64,000 bases of DNA from Isochrysis galbana (GCA_018136815.1 CM030934.1:7026573-7090572), one strand, 5' to 3'; shown: positions 30,186 to 41,730, numbered from the stretch's first letter. Numbers and translations are program-made. Notes: generated from the letters alone by a model not told the origin.

Positions 30186-30971
30186 CCCCAGAATCTCAAG
30201 GCGCCGAGTCCCCTCTCTTCTCCCCCTTTCCCCCCCCCCCCCTCTCTCTCCCTTCTCTTATGGGGGGCAGACTCTCTTGTAGACTAAGAAGAGGAATCCC
30301 AGAAGGGCGTGGAGACTCCCTTTTCGGGGGCCGGGGGGGGGGGAGGAGGGAGAAGGGCGGGCCAAGCTAACTCACTCACTTAGTGCCCGTTCGGGCGCGA
30401 GCCTGAGGAAGTCAGTTCTCCGCCCCCCCCCCCCCCCACCCACCCACCAAAGGAGTTCTCTCCCCCGCTTCCCCCCCCCCCGCGCGCGCACGCGGCCCAG
30501 CCCCCTCCCTCTCCCAATATCTCGGCTCCATCTCCACCCACTCCTCCGGGGGGCGCCCCCCCCCCCCCGCCCCCCCCCCCTGTCCCTCTCAAGGAAGAGG
30601 CGCCGCCGTGCCCAATCCATCTCCTTCGGGATCCACTCCTCCCCCCCCCCGCGCCTCTTCTCGAGCGCGGAAGCCGCCCTTTCCCGGCGCGGGGGGGGGG
30701 GGGGGGCGCCCCTCTCCCAGTGGCTCTCCAAAACGAGAACACGGCGCCTCCCAGTCCCTCTCTCTCTCTCCCTCTCCCTCTCCCTCTCCCTCTCTCTTTT
30801 CTCTCTCTCTCTTCTCTCTCTCTCTCTCCCCCCCCTCCTTTCTCTCTCTCTCTCTTCTCCCCCATATGCGCCGCCGTCGCCGCTCCCCCTCAAGAAGTCT
30901 CTTCGGAAGAGTTCCTCGAGACCTCGACGCCACTCCCCGCACAGCACCGAGAGAAGAGAGAGGGAGGGAGG

Positions 30972-31023
<52 letters not shown>

Positions 31024-31260
31024 GCGGAGAGGGGGAGAGAGAGGGATGGCTGAGCCTTGGTTGGGAGATGTTCCGCTCGTAGACTTCCCCCCCCCAAACC
31101 CCAAACCCCAAAGCCTTGGGAGGCTTAACTCTCTTCCTCTGTCCTTCCCTCTCACACTCTTCGGGAAGGTCTTTGTCCTTGAGCCGTCTCAACGTCTCTC
31201 AACGCTGACCCAAGAGTGGCTCAACTCTCACTGCGAGACCTCTTGAGCCGCCGCTCTTGA
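30183..31260. other. low-complexity intergenic DNA
   Basis: C runs, G runs and CT/GA tracts dominate (for example CT at 30750-30860 and GA at 30965-31020). All long frames are compositional. No gene is supported. Confidence 0.7.
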
Positions 31261-31269
31261 GGATCACTG

Positions 31270-33284
31270 TGTGGAGGAGCTAGGACTCTCAAACAACTCC
31301 TCTGGTGGGGAGAGTCGAGTTGGCGCTCGTGGGGAGAGTCGAGTTGGCGCGCTGTGCCAACGGTCACTCAAACAACAGAAGAGATGGCGGGGGAGGAGCT
31401 GTGAGGTGTGCGCGCCGCCATCCGCGCGCCGCAACGATGCCCTGCACCCTGCCACGTGGGATGCTGGCCAAGGGGTAGGTGTTGAAGCGGCGGAGCCTGC
31501 AAGCCCTTGTGGGTCACCGCGGACAGACACCCTCCTCGCCTCGCCTCGACGTCACCGGGGGTGAAGAGAAGCCGCGGAGCCGCAACTGACGGTCTGACGG
31601 TGGAGCGATGAGCGCAAGCTCAAGCTTCTCCGCCAAGTGGTCATCGCCCGGAAGAAGGAAGAAGGCCTCCCTAAGGAACTTGATTCGTCTGAAATTATCG
31701 AGCGCTTGCTTCCAAAATGCCGGCAGTGTATTGCTCCCGCGGATGCTAGCCGAGAGGCTTCGTGCGTCGACTTTCGAAAATACCGCCGCTCTCCCCAATG
31801 GGGTGCGGCTGAACCACTGGTCTAGGGCGGTCTTCCAATCCGCCGAGGATGGGTTTAAGTAGCGAACTATCCATATCGCTTGAAGTGCCCGCGTATGCTC
31901 GGCCATAGGGAGCAGCCCGATCCCCAGAAGGGGCTGGTCTTCGTTAGTTCCCACCCTCGGGTATGCCGGGTATGTTATCCATCTTATGCCCTCCTGCGAG
32001 GAGCCTAACTCCTCCGCTTGTAGCCGCGGAGACCTATCCCAGAGTATGGTTTGGACGTCGGAGTCGATAGCCTCCATGAACCACGACGGGGGGGTGGAGG
32101 TGGATAACCAGTACCTCGGAGTCCCGTATATAATGAAGTTCACTAGTAGGGTTCTCCCGTGAATCGAGAGGTTTTGAACTCCTTTCCACGCTGCGACTTT
32201 CTTCTTGAGCTTGGCGTAAAGCCTCTCCCAGAAGGTATCGTCTTCGGGTCCTTCCCAGAAGGGCACTCCTAGAATAGTGGCGAACTCTCCCTCGCCTAAC
32301 GTTTTAAGGTAAGCTAGTGCTTCAGGGACTCGCGTTCCTACCAGTGATCCCAAACGTATTAGTACACTTTTTCTCTTGTTTACTCTAGCCCCGGTGGCGT
32401 TACTATAGGTTTCTAGTATATGCATCGCCCTCTCCAGCGACTCGTAGGAGTTAGCCAGAAGTTGTGTGTCATCCGCGAACTGCGAGAGCCTTAGCTCTCT
32501 CGGTCCTATCGTGATTCCCCTCATTTCCGGGTCGGCGTTGACTAAGCGTGTTAAGCCTTCGGCCACCAGGAGAAAAGCGAGGGGCGACAGCGGGCACCCT
32601 TGAGGCATGCCGCAGTGTATCGTGAAGGGGTTACTGCGTCTCCCATTGGTCTTGATCCATCGGGTTGGGAGTGAGTCTACGTTTGTTAATAGTGCTAGCC
32701 ATCTAGAGTATCCGGGGCCGAAGCCCAACGCTCGTATCGCTTTATGGTAGTAATCCCAGCTAACTCTATCGAAAGCTTTCTCCCAGTCTATCGCGAGGGC
32801 TAGACCCTCCTCATCCGCGTCCTCCAAGTATGCTTGCACTAACTTGAGAAGATGGGTGGCCTCGCCTATCATCCGCCTAGGCACAAAACCCACTTGTTCC
32901 TTGGAGATTATCGTATGAATCGTTCTCTTGAGTCTATTGGCTAAAACCTTGGCTAGGATTTTGTAATCGGTTTGAAGGAGTGTGATCGGTCTGTAGTTCC
33001 TCGGGTCCCTAGCGTCCCCGCTCTTATAGAGCAGCGCTATATCTCCTGAGCACGTGTCTTCCGGTAGGGCTCCTACCCGGTATGCCTCCCGAAACATTTG
33101 CATCAGGTGCGGGGCCACGAGCTTCTCGAAGCTTTGATAGAATTCCATCGGTATGCCGTCCGGTCCCGTGGATTTGCCCTTCGCCATTTGTCGTATCGCT
33201 CTAACGATCTCGGAGTAGCCGATAGGCTTGTCTAGAAAGGATCTGTGGCTCTGCGGCATCTGTTGCTGCTGGAGCGCGCGAAGG
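31270..33284 (-). mobile_element. 5'-truncated L1/Tx1-like LINE with RT and 3' end
   Basis: The RT frame ends at the stop 31514 and is open from about 33284: HRSFLDKPIGYSE, GKSTGPDGIPMEFYQSFE, DARDPRNYRPITLLQTDYK, EQVGFVPRRMIGE, AIDWEKAFDRVSWDYYH, GMPQGCPLSPLAF and catalytic FADDTQLL, then thumb and about 240 C-terminal residues. ORF1, the endonuclease and the 5' end are missing: at 33284 the sequence passes into the LTR-like repeat, so the LINE inserted into or recombined with that element. 31270-31513 is probably its 3' untranslated region and includes a 24-base tandem duplication at about 31308-31350. The frame is uninterrupted, which suggests recent activity. Confidence 0.85.
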
Positions 33285-33285
33285 A

Positions 33286-33644
33286 CGACAACGACAACGA
33301 AAGTGAAAGTGAGCAAGTCCCAAGCAAGAACCGGAACTCAACAAGAAACAACAAGCCTTGCAAGAAGCTAAACAAGCCTTCACAAGGTAACTCGAGAGCC
33401 TGAGACAAGCGCGCAGCGAGTGACAGGCGACCTGGCTCCTTTGGGTCAAGATTACCCGAAAGGAGGAAACCTGGAATCTAGACTTGACAAACAGGCTGGA
33501 CGGAACGAAACGAGAACTCGAATTCTAGGTCGCTAGGGACGAACCCTACCAACCTAGATGTACCTGAGCTTCACCGTGTGGCCGCACGGCGAAGGACCTG
33601 GAAACAAGAGCCTGGAAATCGCATCATCTAAGATGAATGCGACA
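33286..33644 (-). repeat. LTR-like direct repeat, copy A2 (cut by LINE)
   Basis: In element orientation it begins TGTCGCATTCATCTTAGATG at 33644. It matches 35035-35393 base for base over 359 bases at a constant offset of 1749, with few differences. It is cut at 33285 by the LINE. TG at the start and this spacing fit an LTR. Confidence 0.7.
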
Positions 33645-34359
33645 CCCAGGCTGGGCTTCGGAAGCTGATCACCTCAGCTTCACCCACTTCAGACTCATCA
33701 TCTCGAAGGTGAGGAGGCGGGTCAAATTGAATCAGAGGGAGGGGACCCTCCTCCACCTCATTGGCCAACTCAGCGACGCTGAAGTTGGCTTCATGCGGGA
33801 GAGGGTCATGCCCCACCATGGCCCGCTGTAATTGCACCCGGTGGGTGACAAAGGCAGCGGACGGAGGCTCACCATCCGACACGAGCTGGTCGGAGCCAAT
33901 CATGGGGATAGCAGCCGGAGTGATGGGTGGCATTGGCGCAGCCTCAGTGGTCGTGGGATCACTCGGGAACCCCTCGGGAACAGAAGCTGCAGCGGGCAGA
34001 GAAGGTTCCCTGAGGGGTTCCTCCTCTGCGGCCGAGGACGTGAGCTTAGATTTCGTGCTTGTCGAGTCGAGCGGAGCCGGAGGGCTCTGAGCCACTCCGT
34101 CGCGAGCAGCACCGGCGGCTAGCGCGGCGCTTTGGCCCTCCTCCCCACCGGGAGTCGGGTGAATGAAATTCTGGACTGGGTCGGGCAACCCCATTTGGGT
34201 GTCTGGACGGGGAACGAACGGCGAACGAAGGGCTGTGGGGCGGCGAGGCGCTCCTAGCGGCCCTAGTGTGATGGGTTGTAAGAGATTGTTAGACCTACAA
34301 AGAACTCTTCCCTCAGGGAGGGAGCCTAAGCTGCTTGAGTGCAGCGACGCAGCGAACAA
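33628..34359 (-). CDS. gag-like ORF of LTR-like element
   Basis: A 243-codon frame starts MFAASLHSSSLGSLPEG in the internal part of the LTR-like element, and its last few codons read into the downstream LTR copy. It is rich in P, S, A and acidic residues. I see no CCHC zinc knuckle, protease or RT. A truncated copy of the same frame (MFAASLHSSSLGSLPEG, about 100 codons) occurs at 44943-45251. Position and composition suggest a gag-like structural protein or its remnant; the identification is by context only. Confidence 0.5.
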   Translation of the reverse strand: MFAASLHSSSLGSLPEGRVLCRSNNLLQPITLGPLGAPRRPTALRSPFVPRPDTQMGLPDPVQNFIHPTPGGEEGQSAALAAGAARDGVAQSPPAPLDSTSTKSKLTSSAAEEEPLREPSLPAAASVPEGFPSDPTTTEAAPMPPITPAAIPMIGSDQLVSDGEPPSAAFVTHRVQLQRAMVGHDPLPHEANFSVAELANEVEEGPLPLIQFDPPPHLRDDESEVGEAEVISFRSPAWVSHSS

Positions 34360-35393
34360 CGACGGACAACGAAGCTGAGAACAACAGGTTACACCGACTC
34401 ACGAACACACCGGAATCATTCACCCAAACCAAGCAAATTATCCAGCAACCGCGACCCCAAATCACCGATAACTCAAACACGTCGCGAGAGACGGAGAGAG
34501 AGAGCGAGAGAGAGAGAGACTCCGCAGCGACGGCCGGAGCGTGTCTCCGTTGTAACTTCCCACGTAGCGGAGAGTCCGAAGGGGAGCGTCATGTCGCGCG
34601 ACCACGGCGATCACTTTGGATACGGATCGCAACGAGATGTCTTCACGACAGAGGAAATCTTGCCGTTGAGCGTGAACCTTCTAGACGCTTCTAACGAACA
34701 ACCCTGAGTAGCAACCAAGGGGGAGAAACACCAAAGGGGCCAAGGGCTTGCATGTAGCTTGCATCAAGGGGAAAGATTCCCTCACCTAGGAAGCGAACCT
34801 ACACCGGTCTCCAAGGGGAGATGGCAAATTAAACCTCAAATCTCGAGCGGCTAGAGCAACCGACTCGCTCGCCAAAACCTTGACCGAGAAGAAAGAAGCA
34901 AGGACCTACAAGCCAAGGGTAGCGGACCTAGGGAATGTGAGAGGAAGTTTCCGAACGCCAAGACGAACGCCAAACGCCGGAAGGCAACGAAACCCTAACC
35001 AAGCCAAGCGGAACCTACGAAGAACAGGCCTGGACGACAACGACAACGAAAGTGAAAGTGAGCACGTCCCAAGCAAGAACCGGAACTCAAAAAGAAACAA
35101 CAAGCCTTGCAAGAAGCTAAACAAGCCTTCACAAGGTAACTCGAGAGCCTGAGACAAGCGCGCAGCGAGTGACAGGCGACCTGGCTCCTTTGGGTCAAGA
35201 TTACCCGAAAGGAGGAAACCTGGAATCTAGACTTGACAAACAGGCTGGACGGAACGAAACGAGAACTCGAATTCTAGGTCGCTAGGGACGAACCCTACCA
35301 ACCTAGATGTACCTGAGCTTCACCGTGTGGCCGCACGGCGAAGGACCTGGAAACAAGAGCCTGGAAATCGCATCATCTAAGATGAATGCGACA
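34360..35393 (-). mobile_element. LTR-like element copy A: upstream LTR and leader
   Basis: The element starts at 35393 (TGTCGCATTC in minus orientation) and includes the 359-base repeat shared with 33286-33644, then about 680 bases of LTR remainder or leader before the gag-like ORF. The region 34056-35393 is largely identical to 44945-46272. I cannot place the LTR end or primer-binding site. The element interrupts a LINE 5' fragment at 35394. Confidence 0.65.
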
Positions 35394-35608
35394 CAGGGAA
35401 CAGGGCCCTCCCTGTTCCCTGCTTCTGCGCCTGGTGGGGAGGCGAGGGTGGGAGGATCATATCGACGTCGCTGTCAGTCAGTGGGGCGGCCTGCGAGCGC
35501 TTCGGCTCCGGCGGCTTGGGGCGGCCCCTGTGGGGCGTCGTGACGGCGGGAGGCTGGGGATCGGGAGCGGTCGGCGCGCGCTCCATCGCTCGAACTATAA
35601 CAATAGTT
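35394..35608 (-). mobile_element. LINE 5' end fragment, type 1
   Basis: Hairpin AACTAT/ATAGTT around TGTT (35593-35608), ATG at 35586, frame MERAPTAPDPQPPAVTTPH to GTGRALFPV. The same frame in the copy at 58888 continues past this point, so the fragment is cut at 35394 exactly where the LTR-like element begins. Confidence 0.8.
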
Positions 35609-36429
35609 TTGAACTCTACATGGAGAGCAAGAAGGCCGTCCTCGCACGCGTCACGGACCTCGCCACCCAAGATCAGCCAAGCGACATCGTCGCCTGCCAG
35701 CAGAACGACATCGACAATAGGATCGAGGAGGAGCGGTGTTAGAAAAAGACGAAGAAGATGAAAACTCAGCCTGTGTAGCGGTTACCGTGTGTGTGTGAGG
35801 GAGTTGCTATGCGCACGCGTGACGGCGTGCGGAAACTTGGAGGAATTGTGTGACATTCCTACCTAAAAAGAAAACAAGCATTCTGGGTAAAAACAAAACT
35901 GTCACCTGGCCCTCTTTTGACGGAACGCGACTTCAGGCGCGCGCCCGCCGCAGGGAAGAGAGGAGGAAAAGGTAAGAGGGAGGGGAGGGGGGAGCGGCAG
36001 CTCTCCCCAACGGCGTGTACGTGTTTTCTCGCCCTGTTTGGGTAAGAGAAGACGGGGGCGCCAGAGCCAGGAGGGAGGGGCCCTATCGCCCTATCTAGCG
36101 AGTAAAGAGTAAAGTAGAGCTCTAGCTAGAGGAAGAGGAAGGAAGAGACGATGCAGGAGAGCCCCCGAGTCGCGCGAGGCGAGTTTTGTTTTCCTCGCTC
36201 CCATTCAAGCGGGGCCATCCATCGTCCATCGTCGCGCCGTTCCGCATCTTCCCCCCCCGCCTCTCCTCACACCCGAAAGCCCCCTCTCTTCCCTCCCTTC
36301 CCTCGCCGAGGGCAGGCGACAAGAGCTGGACTGTCGGCCTCTCTACTGCTCCACCCTCCCGAAACTCGCGCCCTAGAGCCCCCTCCCCGCCGATTGCAAC
36401 CTCCTTCCCCGTCTGACTGCATCGTGTGA
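35609..36429. other. intergenic with a repeat piece at 35936-36092
   Basis: The segment 35936-36092 (GCCGCAGGGAAGAGAGGAGG...GGGGGCGCCAGAGCCAGGAGG) matches 52586-52760, which is internal to a LINE-type element; a shorter piece recurs at 46786-46830. 36120-36429 is the C-rich 5' flank of the following ORF and may be its untranslated leader. No other gene is supported. Confidence 0.55.
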
Positions 36430-37695
36430 ATGGCGCTCCACCTTACACCCAACCGCCACCGGCGCGACTCGCTCGAGCTCGCGCGCGCTCGCACGCCCAT
36501 CGCGCCATATAGAGACGCACAGGGACAGCCGAGCCGAGCCACGCCAACGCCCTCGCCCACCGCAGACCGGGTGGCATCGAGGACGCCACTCCTCTGGTCA
36601 GGAGCCAAGCGTGTGCCTCTCGCAGCCGCCCAAGGCAATCTCACCGGCAATAGTGCCCAGCTAGGAACGCCCAACGGTAAGCTGACGAATCGCAAGCTGG
36701 TGGGCGCATCGCCGCGCCTTGGCGGCACACCCATGCTGCACTCCGGCGCCAGGATAGAGACGGCTGCCCTGCAGGCGAGGCGCTTGTCCACCGCCGAACC
36801 GTTGTCCCCAGCGCTTACGGGGGCAAAAAGTCTCACCCCGAGGCTAGGTGGGGGTGCACGTCGTGTCTCCACCTTGGAAGAAAGTGTATCCACCCCTGTG
36901 CGCGAGCAAGCGACGCGCCCGTCAATGTCTCCATTTGAGAGGATACCGTCTCCTCAAGCGGGTGACTTCCTCGCATTTGGCACGCCTAAATCGGTCTTCC
37001 GTCAGCCCCCACGCCGAGTCTGGCCGGAGGAGGTCGAGCAGATTGACCGTTCGCCGTCCTCGCCCACACCTTCGTCGCTTGGTTCTAGTGCCGCATCGCT
37101 CAACGAGCTTGCGCGCAGTGAGGGCGAATCGCACGCATCGAGGGGGGAGAATGCGGCAGAGAAGTGTATGGCAAGTGAGTGCACCCTGCATCCTCGGACA
37201 CCACTGTCAAATGTCTTACGTTCCGGACCACGGCGGGTCGCCACGGCGTCGCGCACGCATCGGTCATCGCCCGTGCCCATGTCACCGGGGTTGGCACTCA
37301 ATACGGCGGGCACGCACAACTCAGGAACGATTGTGCAGCTCGTTCACGCCCGAGCCTCTGCGGCTCAGCAAGCAAAGACCGGGAGCTCCCGCGTTGTGAC
37401 GCCAGCGCGGCGGTCTACGCGCGTGGCTGCCGCGTCGTTGGCTTCGACGACGCAGTTGTTGGAGCAAACGAACTTTGCCTACGCGCCTAATGCGGCGCTG
37501 CAGCGCATGCGAGACGATGTGGCAGAGGAAGGTGCCAGCGAGGAGTTTCCCGAAGCAGCTAGCCCTTGGCTAGAGGAGAGCAGACCTGATGCACGAGAGG
37601 CGCATACTCGGAGCTCACCTGGACCAGAGAAGCCGCATAGTGCGGCGTCCACGCGAAGCACGCGCGCCCGAGCAGCCAGTCACCGCTGCATATAG
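36430..37695 (+). CDS. disordered S/T-P-rich protein with CKAP2-like tail
   Basis: An uninterrupted 421-codon frame starting MALHLTPNRHRRDSLELAR. Most of it is basic, low in hydrophobics and dense in TP/SP sites (TPLLWSG, SPRLGGTP, PSMSPFERIPSP), as in proteins phosphorylated by CDKs. Near residues 320-358 it reads RVVTPARRSTRVAAA, then LLEQTNFAYAPNAAL. This resembles the C-terminal TPxRRSxR...FxxxPNxAL pattern of CKAP2-type spindle proteins. A cell-cycle or microtubule role is therefore possible but unproven. An acidic tail follows. A further 5' exon upstream of 36430 cannot be excluded. Confidence 0.6.
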   Translation: MALHLTPNRHRRDSLELARARTPIAPYRDAQGQPSRATPTPSPTADRVASRTPLLWSGAKRVPLAAAQGNLTGNSAQLGTPNGKLTNRKLVGASPRLGGTPMLHSGARIETAALQARRLSTAEPLSPALTGAKSLTPRLGGGARRVSTLEESVSTPVREQATRPSMSPFERIPSPQAGDFLAFGTPKSVFRQPPRRVWPEEVEQIDRSPSSPTPSSLGSSAASLNELARSEGESHASRGENAAEKCMASECTLHPRTPLSNVLRSGPRRVATASRTHRSSPVPMSPGLALNTAGTHNSGTIVQLVHARASAAQQAKTGSSRVVTPARRSTRVAAASLASTTQLLEQTNFAYAPNAALQRMRDDVAEEGASEEFPEAASPWLEESRPDAREAHTRSSPGPEKPHSAASTRSTRARAASHRCI

Positions 37696-38895
37696 TGACT
37701 GCCATCCTATCAGGATGATTTCAATTTCGAGTTGCCCCCATTGCAACGGTTGGGGCAGTGACAATTTGCCTTCTCTTCGTCTTCCTCGCCACTCTCTCGC
37801 ACTCGCTTGTCGTTGAATGATGTGGCAGCCGGATGTACAGAAAGCTTGAGTGAGAATTCGAACTCCTGCAATTTGAGTCCCGGGTTGTTTGTCAATGGCA
37901 TCATGAGACTATCCCATGAAATCGGGGCGAATCACGCACATTTGTAGTCAGCGCACACCGTACGTTGGTAGGGCCGCCCTTTACAACGGCGCTTGCGCCC
38001 CCAGACCCTTAATTTCAAACGTCGGGTGTATCTTTCGCGAAAAAGGCGGTGGCAAAATATTGGGGGTACTAAAAGTAAAAGTCAGCTTTTATCGGGCGCA
38101 CCCTCTTTCTCTCTCAAAACTCTCTATTGCTATTGCTACTACCACTAAGGCGCCGCTAGCCTACTTAAACGAGCCTCAGTCGGATATCATAAACCCCAGC
38201 CGGAGACCATTAACAGCTACATTGTCATTGACAAAGTTGTATTTGTCAATGCGATTGTGAATGGTCTAGGAACAAGTAATGGCACTCACACTCACTCGCT
38301 CATGCAACATGCAGGGAATAGGTTACTACAGCTGCTTGGCGCCCCACAGTCTGGCCACCGCCACCTCCACCGTCTTCCGCCTGCGGCTTCGCACCTGCGC
38401 TCGCATCTCCGCCTCCTCTTCTTCTTAAGCCAAGGCGGCATGGCTCGACTCGTATGTGACGCGGAGTCGCGCCATCTTCATCTTGCGCGCTCGCATCACC
38501 TCCGCGAAATCAGGCGAAGAGGAAGGAAGGGCCAAGCCACACGGGGGGCTAAGAAGAAGCGAAGAAGGGCCGCTGCTGCTTCCCGAACCCCGCTTGGCGT
38601 TATCGCGTGCATGGTGCTGTGGTGACTCTAGCAGCCTGGTGGCCGGGCAATGACAGGCATGCAATGCCATCGTACTCGTGGCTGTGGTTTATGGCGCCAT
38701 GCCAACGCCCACCGCCGCGACAATCTACAATCTTCGTATCGCCGGTCGCGATATCGCTCATCGCGATATCGCTCATCGCGATACTGCCCGTCGCGATACT
38801 GCCCGTCGCGCCGCAACACCGCGTACAGCGAGACAGAAGCTTGCATGCTGTGACGGATCGAGCATACGACCACGGCCACGGGCTCGATATGCGAG
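37696..38895. other. intergenic with hairpin and 15-bp tandem repeat
   Basis: No gene supported. A perfect 10-bp inverted repeat with a 6-base loop lies at 38226-38251 (CATTGACAAA/TTTGTCAATG). At about 38745-38815 there is a 15-base tandem array of CGCGATATCGCTCAT and CGCGATACTGCCCGT units. Confidence 0.6.
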
Positions 38896-38898
38896 GAC

Positions 38899-39031
38899 AA
38901 CTAACTTTATAGTCAGTTGCCATGGAGCGCGCCGGCGCGCCCCCCCTCTCCTTCGGGCCCCCTGTCGAAGACGCCCTCCCAATACCCATGGAGCAATCGC
39001 AGGCGAAGCGGCCGCGTCCCCCGGATATGTG
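38899..39031 (+). mobile_element. LINE 5' end fragment, type 3
   Basis: Hairpin AACTAAC/GTCAGTT around TTTATA (38899-38918), then ATG 38922 opening MERAGAPPLSFGPPVEDALP and reaching KRPRPP before a stop at about 39029. It matches the minus-strand copy at 42323 over the first about 100 bases. Confidence 0.75.
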
Positions 39032-39254
39032 CTAGCAGCTAGCAGTTGGGTGTATTGGGCATTGGGCAGCTTTCTACCGAAAAAAATCGTCAGCAAATTT
39101 CCTCAATTCTGAGGACAGTCTCATGCCGAGGCGAAATCCCCGGTCGGGATCAGGTCGTCACACGTGCTCAAGGGCTCGAGGGAAGAAGAATTTCGCGAAG
39201 CGCGGCACCAAGCGGCTCCGTAACTCATGAACATGAGCACATGAACGCTTGAAG

Positions 39255-39426
39255 GGGTGCGGGACCAAATAAATGAACGCTTCTCGCCTTGGGACAACTT
39301 GGCTGGTCCTGCGTGCCATAACCCATGTCAAGAGGGTGGCTGGTTCTTCCCCCACAGTGGGAAGGAGTGGAGAGAGGGGGATGATCGTGCCCCCATCATG
39401 AGTGATCCAAGTATAAAGTTAGTTGG
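39255..39426 (-). mobile_element. LINE 5' end fragment, family of 52189
   Basis: In minus orientation it starts CCAACTAACTTTATACTTGG, then ATGATGGGGGCACGA and a G-rich segment (GGGGGAAGAACCAGCCACCC) that aligns with 52189-52300. The hairpin is weak here. 3' of it the homology fades. Confidence 0.6.
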
Positions 39427-39568
39427 GAAGATCCTGTCTAAACAGGTCACAGCCATATCAGCATATCACGCGAGAGCTGGGCTGGGCGTGCGTGAAAAGA
39501 GCAAATACCCCCCCTAGACCCCCTTTCTTACGCCCGTACGCACACACTCTCATCGAGGCGGCTGCTGG

Positions 39569-41730
39569 TCACATCGGCCGAATGAGCCTCCGCGCGAGAC
39601 CAACTAGCATGGCGGCCGCCGTGGCAGCCTGCAGCACACGCGTAGTGCGTTCCGTCCGTCTCCAGGCCGCCACGTAGGGCTTCCCTTCTATCACCTCAAA
39701 AGCGGCGGGCTGCGAAAACAACTGGCCAACGAGCGGTAGCCGGCCGAGCGTCTTTGCCATAAGAAGACGGAGTGCAAAGCCGGCAAGGAAGAGGCGCGAT
39801 GCCATGAGCGGCCCTTGGTCATACTGGTACGGAAAGCCCACCTGCGAAATCATGAGTGGGGTCATAAGCGGCGTTTGATGCAGCGAGCAAGCTCAAGGTG
39901 AGCGGTCATTGGCGCGGCAAGGCCGCAGGAGCCGCCTGCGCCATGGTCACGCTCTGAGGTACCTGCACAAGTTTGGCAAGGGCCTCGGCCGCGGGCGCCC
40001 TCTCCGTGTTGTAGGCCTCGAGTGCCTCGGGCAAAGCACCGATACTAAGGTCTCCGCCCTCGCTTGGGAGGGCGCCCTTGTAGCGGAGGGCGTCGACAAG
40101 CACGAGGACGTCTTCGAGAGCCGAGTTAACACCTTGACCCAAGTCGGGCGGGAAGGCATGGATCGCGTCGCCGAGCAACGCAAATCCGGTTCCGTCGACG
40201 GTCGAGGAGATGCGGCGTACGTATTGTGGGTTTGGGAAGCGCCCCGGCTGCCCCGTCACGAAGTTTTGCGCCTGGGACGCCGAGTGACGTGTGCATGCGG
40301 AAGAGACAGGGGTTGGCAGACAAGTCGGTGGCCGAAGCTTCGCGGCGCCTCTCTGCTGCCCGCCGCGCCGAGGCAGGGTGAGGCACACCTCCTCGGCTGA
40401 GACAAACTGGCGGATGTCGGCAATTTGCGGGAAGAGCTTGGCAAGGTAGTCGAGCAGCTCGTCGGCCGTCTTGAGCTGCCAGATTCGGTGCGAGGCCGGC
40501 TTGATAATCTGCGTTGGGCGGACACCGTGAGTGCGGTATCAACGCGCGCGCGTGCACGCTGCGAGGACAGAAGGCGCGAGGCGGCGGCGGCGGCGAGGCG
40601 GCCAGGCACTGGCCCGCATCAGAAGCGATCCAGCAGACACGCAGCGCGGTGCGGCGGGCGTGGTGCGGTGCGCACGTTGGCCGTTCGTGGGACTGACTCG
40701 TCAGCGGAGGGCAACAAGCCGAGCCGGAGCCGCTCGTTCTCGGGCGCCTTGATGGAGGGGATCGTGTACCCCGAGCGCGAGACGGTTTGGATCAAGGGGT
40801 TGGCGTTGTTGCCGCTTGAGGGCGCGGAGAGGTTGCGCAGCTCGAAGGAAGGCGGCACAAGGAGCATCTTATATTGCAGCCCAGCGCTCGGGCTTCCCAA
40901 TCGTACCGGCTCGAACTCTGCTGCGTCGCCGCCGTCCGCGGTACACCACTCAGCCAACGAGGCGCGTACGCGCGAATCGAGGCCATCGCAGCCGAGGATG
41001 AGCTTGGGTGCGAGGCGGGTCCCGTCGTCGAGCAGCGCACACACACCGCCCTCGCCGCGCTCGAGCGCGAGCAACGTGCAGCCGTAACGTAGCTGAGCGC
41101 CCGCACGCTCAGCAGCTGCCGCGAAGACGTCGAGGAAGGTGGCCCTTGGCGTCCAGATCGCCACCTTGGTAGCCTCGATCGCGAGGGTGGGCGTGGCGAC
41201 GAGCGCGCCGCGCTTGTCAGGGAAGGCCCTCGTGATGGTGTACCCATCATTGGAGACGCCACGTGCACGCACGTCTTGCGTCAGGTTGTAGACATCCGTC
41301 CAGCGCTGTCCCCTCACATCGAGAAGGTAGAGGTAGGCGCGCTGCGGCTCGAAAGAGGCGGCTGAGCCCCTCCGCTCCACGAGAGTGACCGAGAGGCCTT
41401 CTGCCGCCAGGCTCGTCGCGGCCGCGAGGCCCGCCGGCCCGCCGCCTGCAATGAGGACGTCCACAGCCGCGGCGGGAGCCACGTCTGGAGAGGTGAGGGA
41501 GAGGAAGGGCGAAGAAGAGCGAGAAGGAGAGAGGGAGAGAGAGGATGGGGGGGGGGGGAGAGAGCGAGAGAGGGAGGGGTGGAGTGAGAAGGAGAGGGCG
41601 GGATCACAGAGGCGTGGAGGGTGGGCGGGACGGTGTGCCGGATGTGAGCGGCGTGCATTGTCACGCGCCAAGCCGCAGCACGCGCCCAGAGCGCCGCTGC
41701 GAGAAGCGAGAGCTTCCCGACTGCACTCAT
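39569..41730 (-). CDS. FAD-dependent (class A) monooxygenase
   Basis: Supported exons are complement(join(39569..39841, 39963..40271, 40389..40508, 40676..41484)), all phase-consistent GT-AG junctions. The first exon probably starts at ATG 41730 (MSAVGKLSLLAAALWARAAA, signal-peptide-like), but its donor is unresolved: the required phase leaves only weak sites near 41680, so start to 41485 is approximate. Motifs in order: GxGxxG-type FAD site DVLIAGGGPAGLAAA, the DG motif LGCDGLDSRVR, and the GD motif LLGDAIHAFPPDLGQGVNSA. This is the layout of para-hydroxybenzoate-hydroxylase-type enzymes such as kynurenine 3-monooxygenase and UbiH. The C-terminal exon (FPYQYDQGPLMASRLFLAGF...) is hydrophobic and may anchor it to a membrane, as in KMO. 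The substrate is unknown. Confidence 0.82.

Noticed and set aside
38773-39112. Frames over the 15-bp tandem repeat
   Set aside because: Repeat translation and overlap with a LINE 5' fragment.
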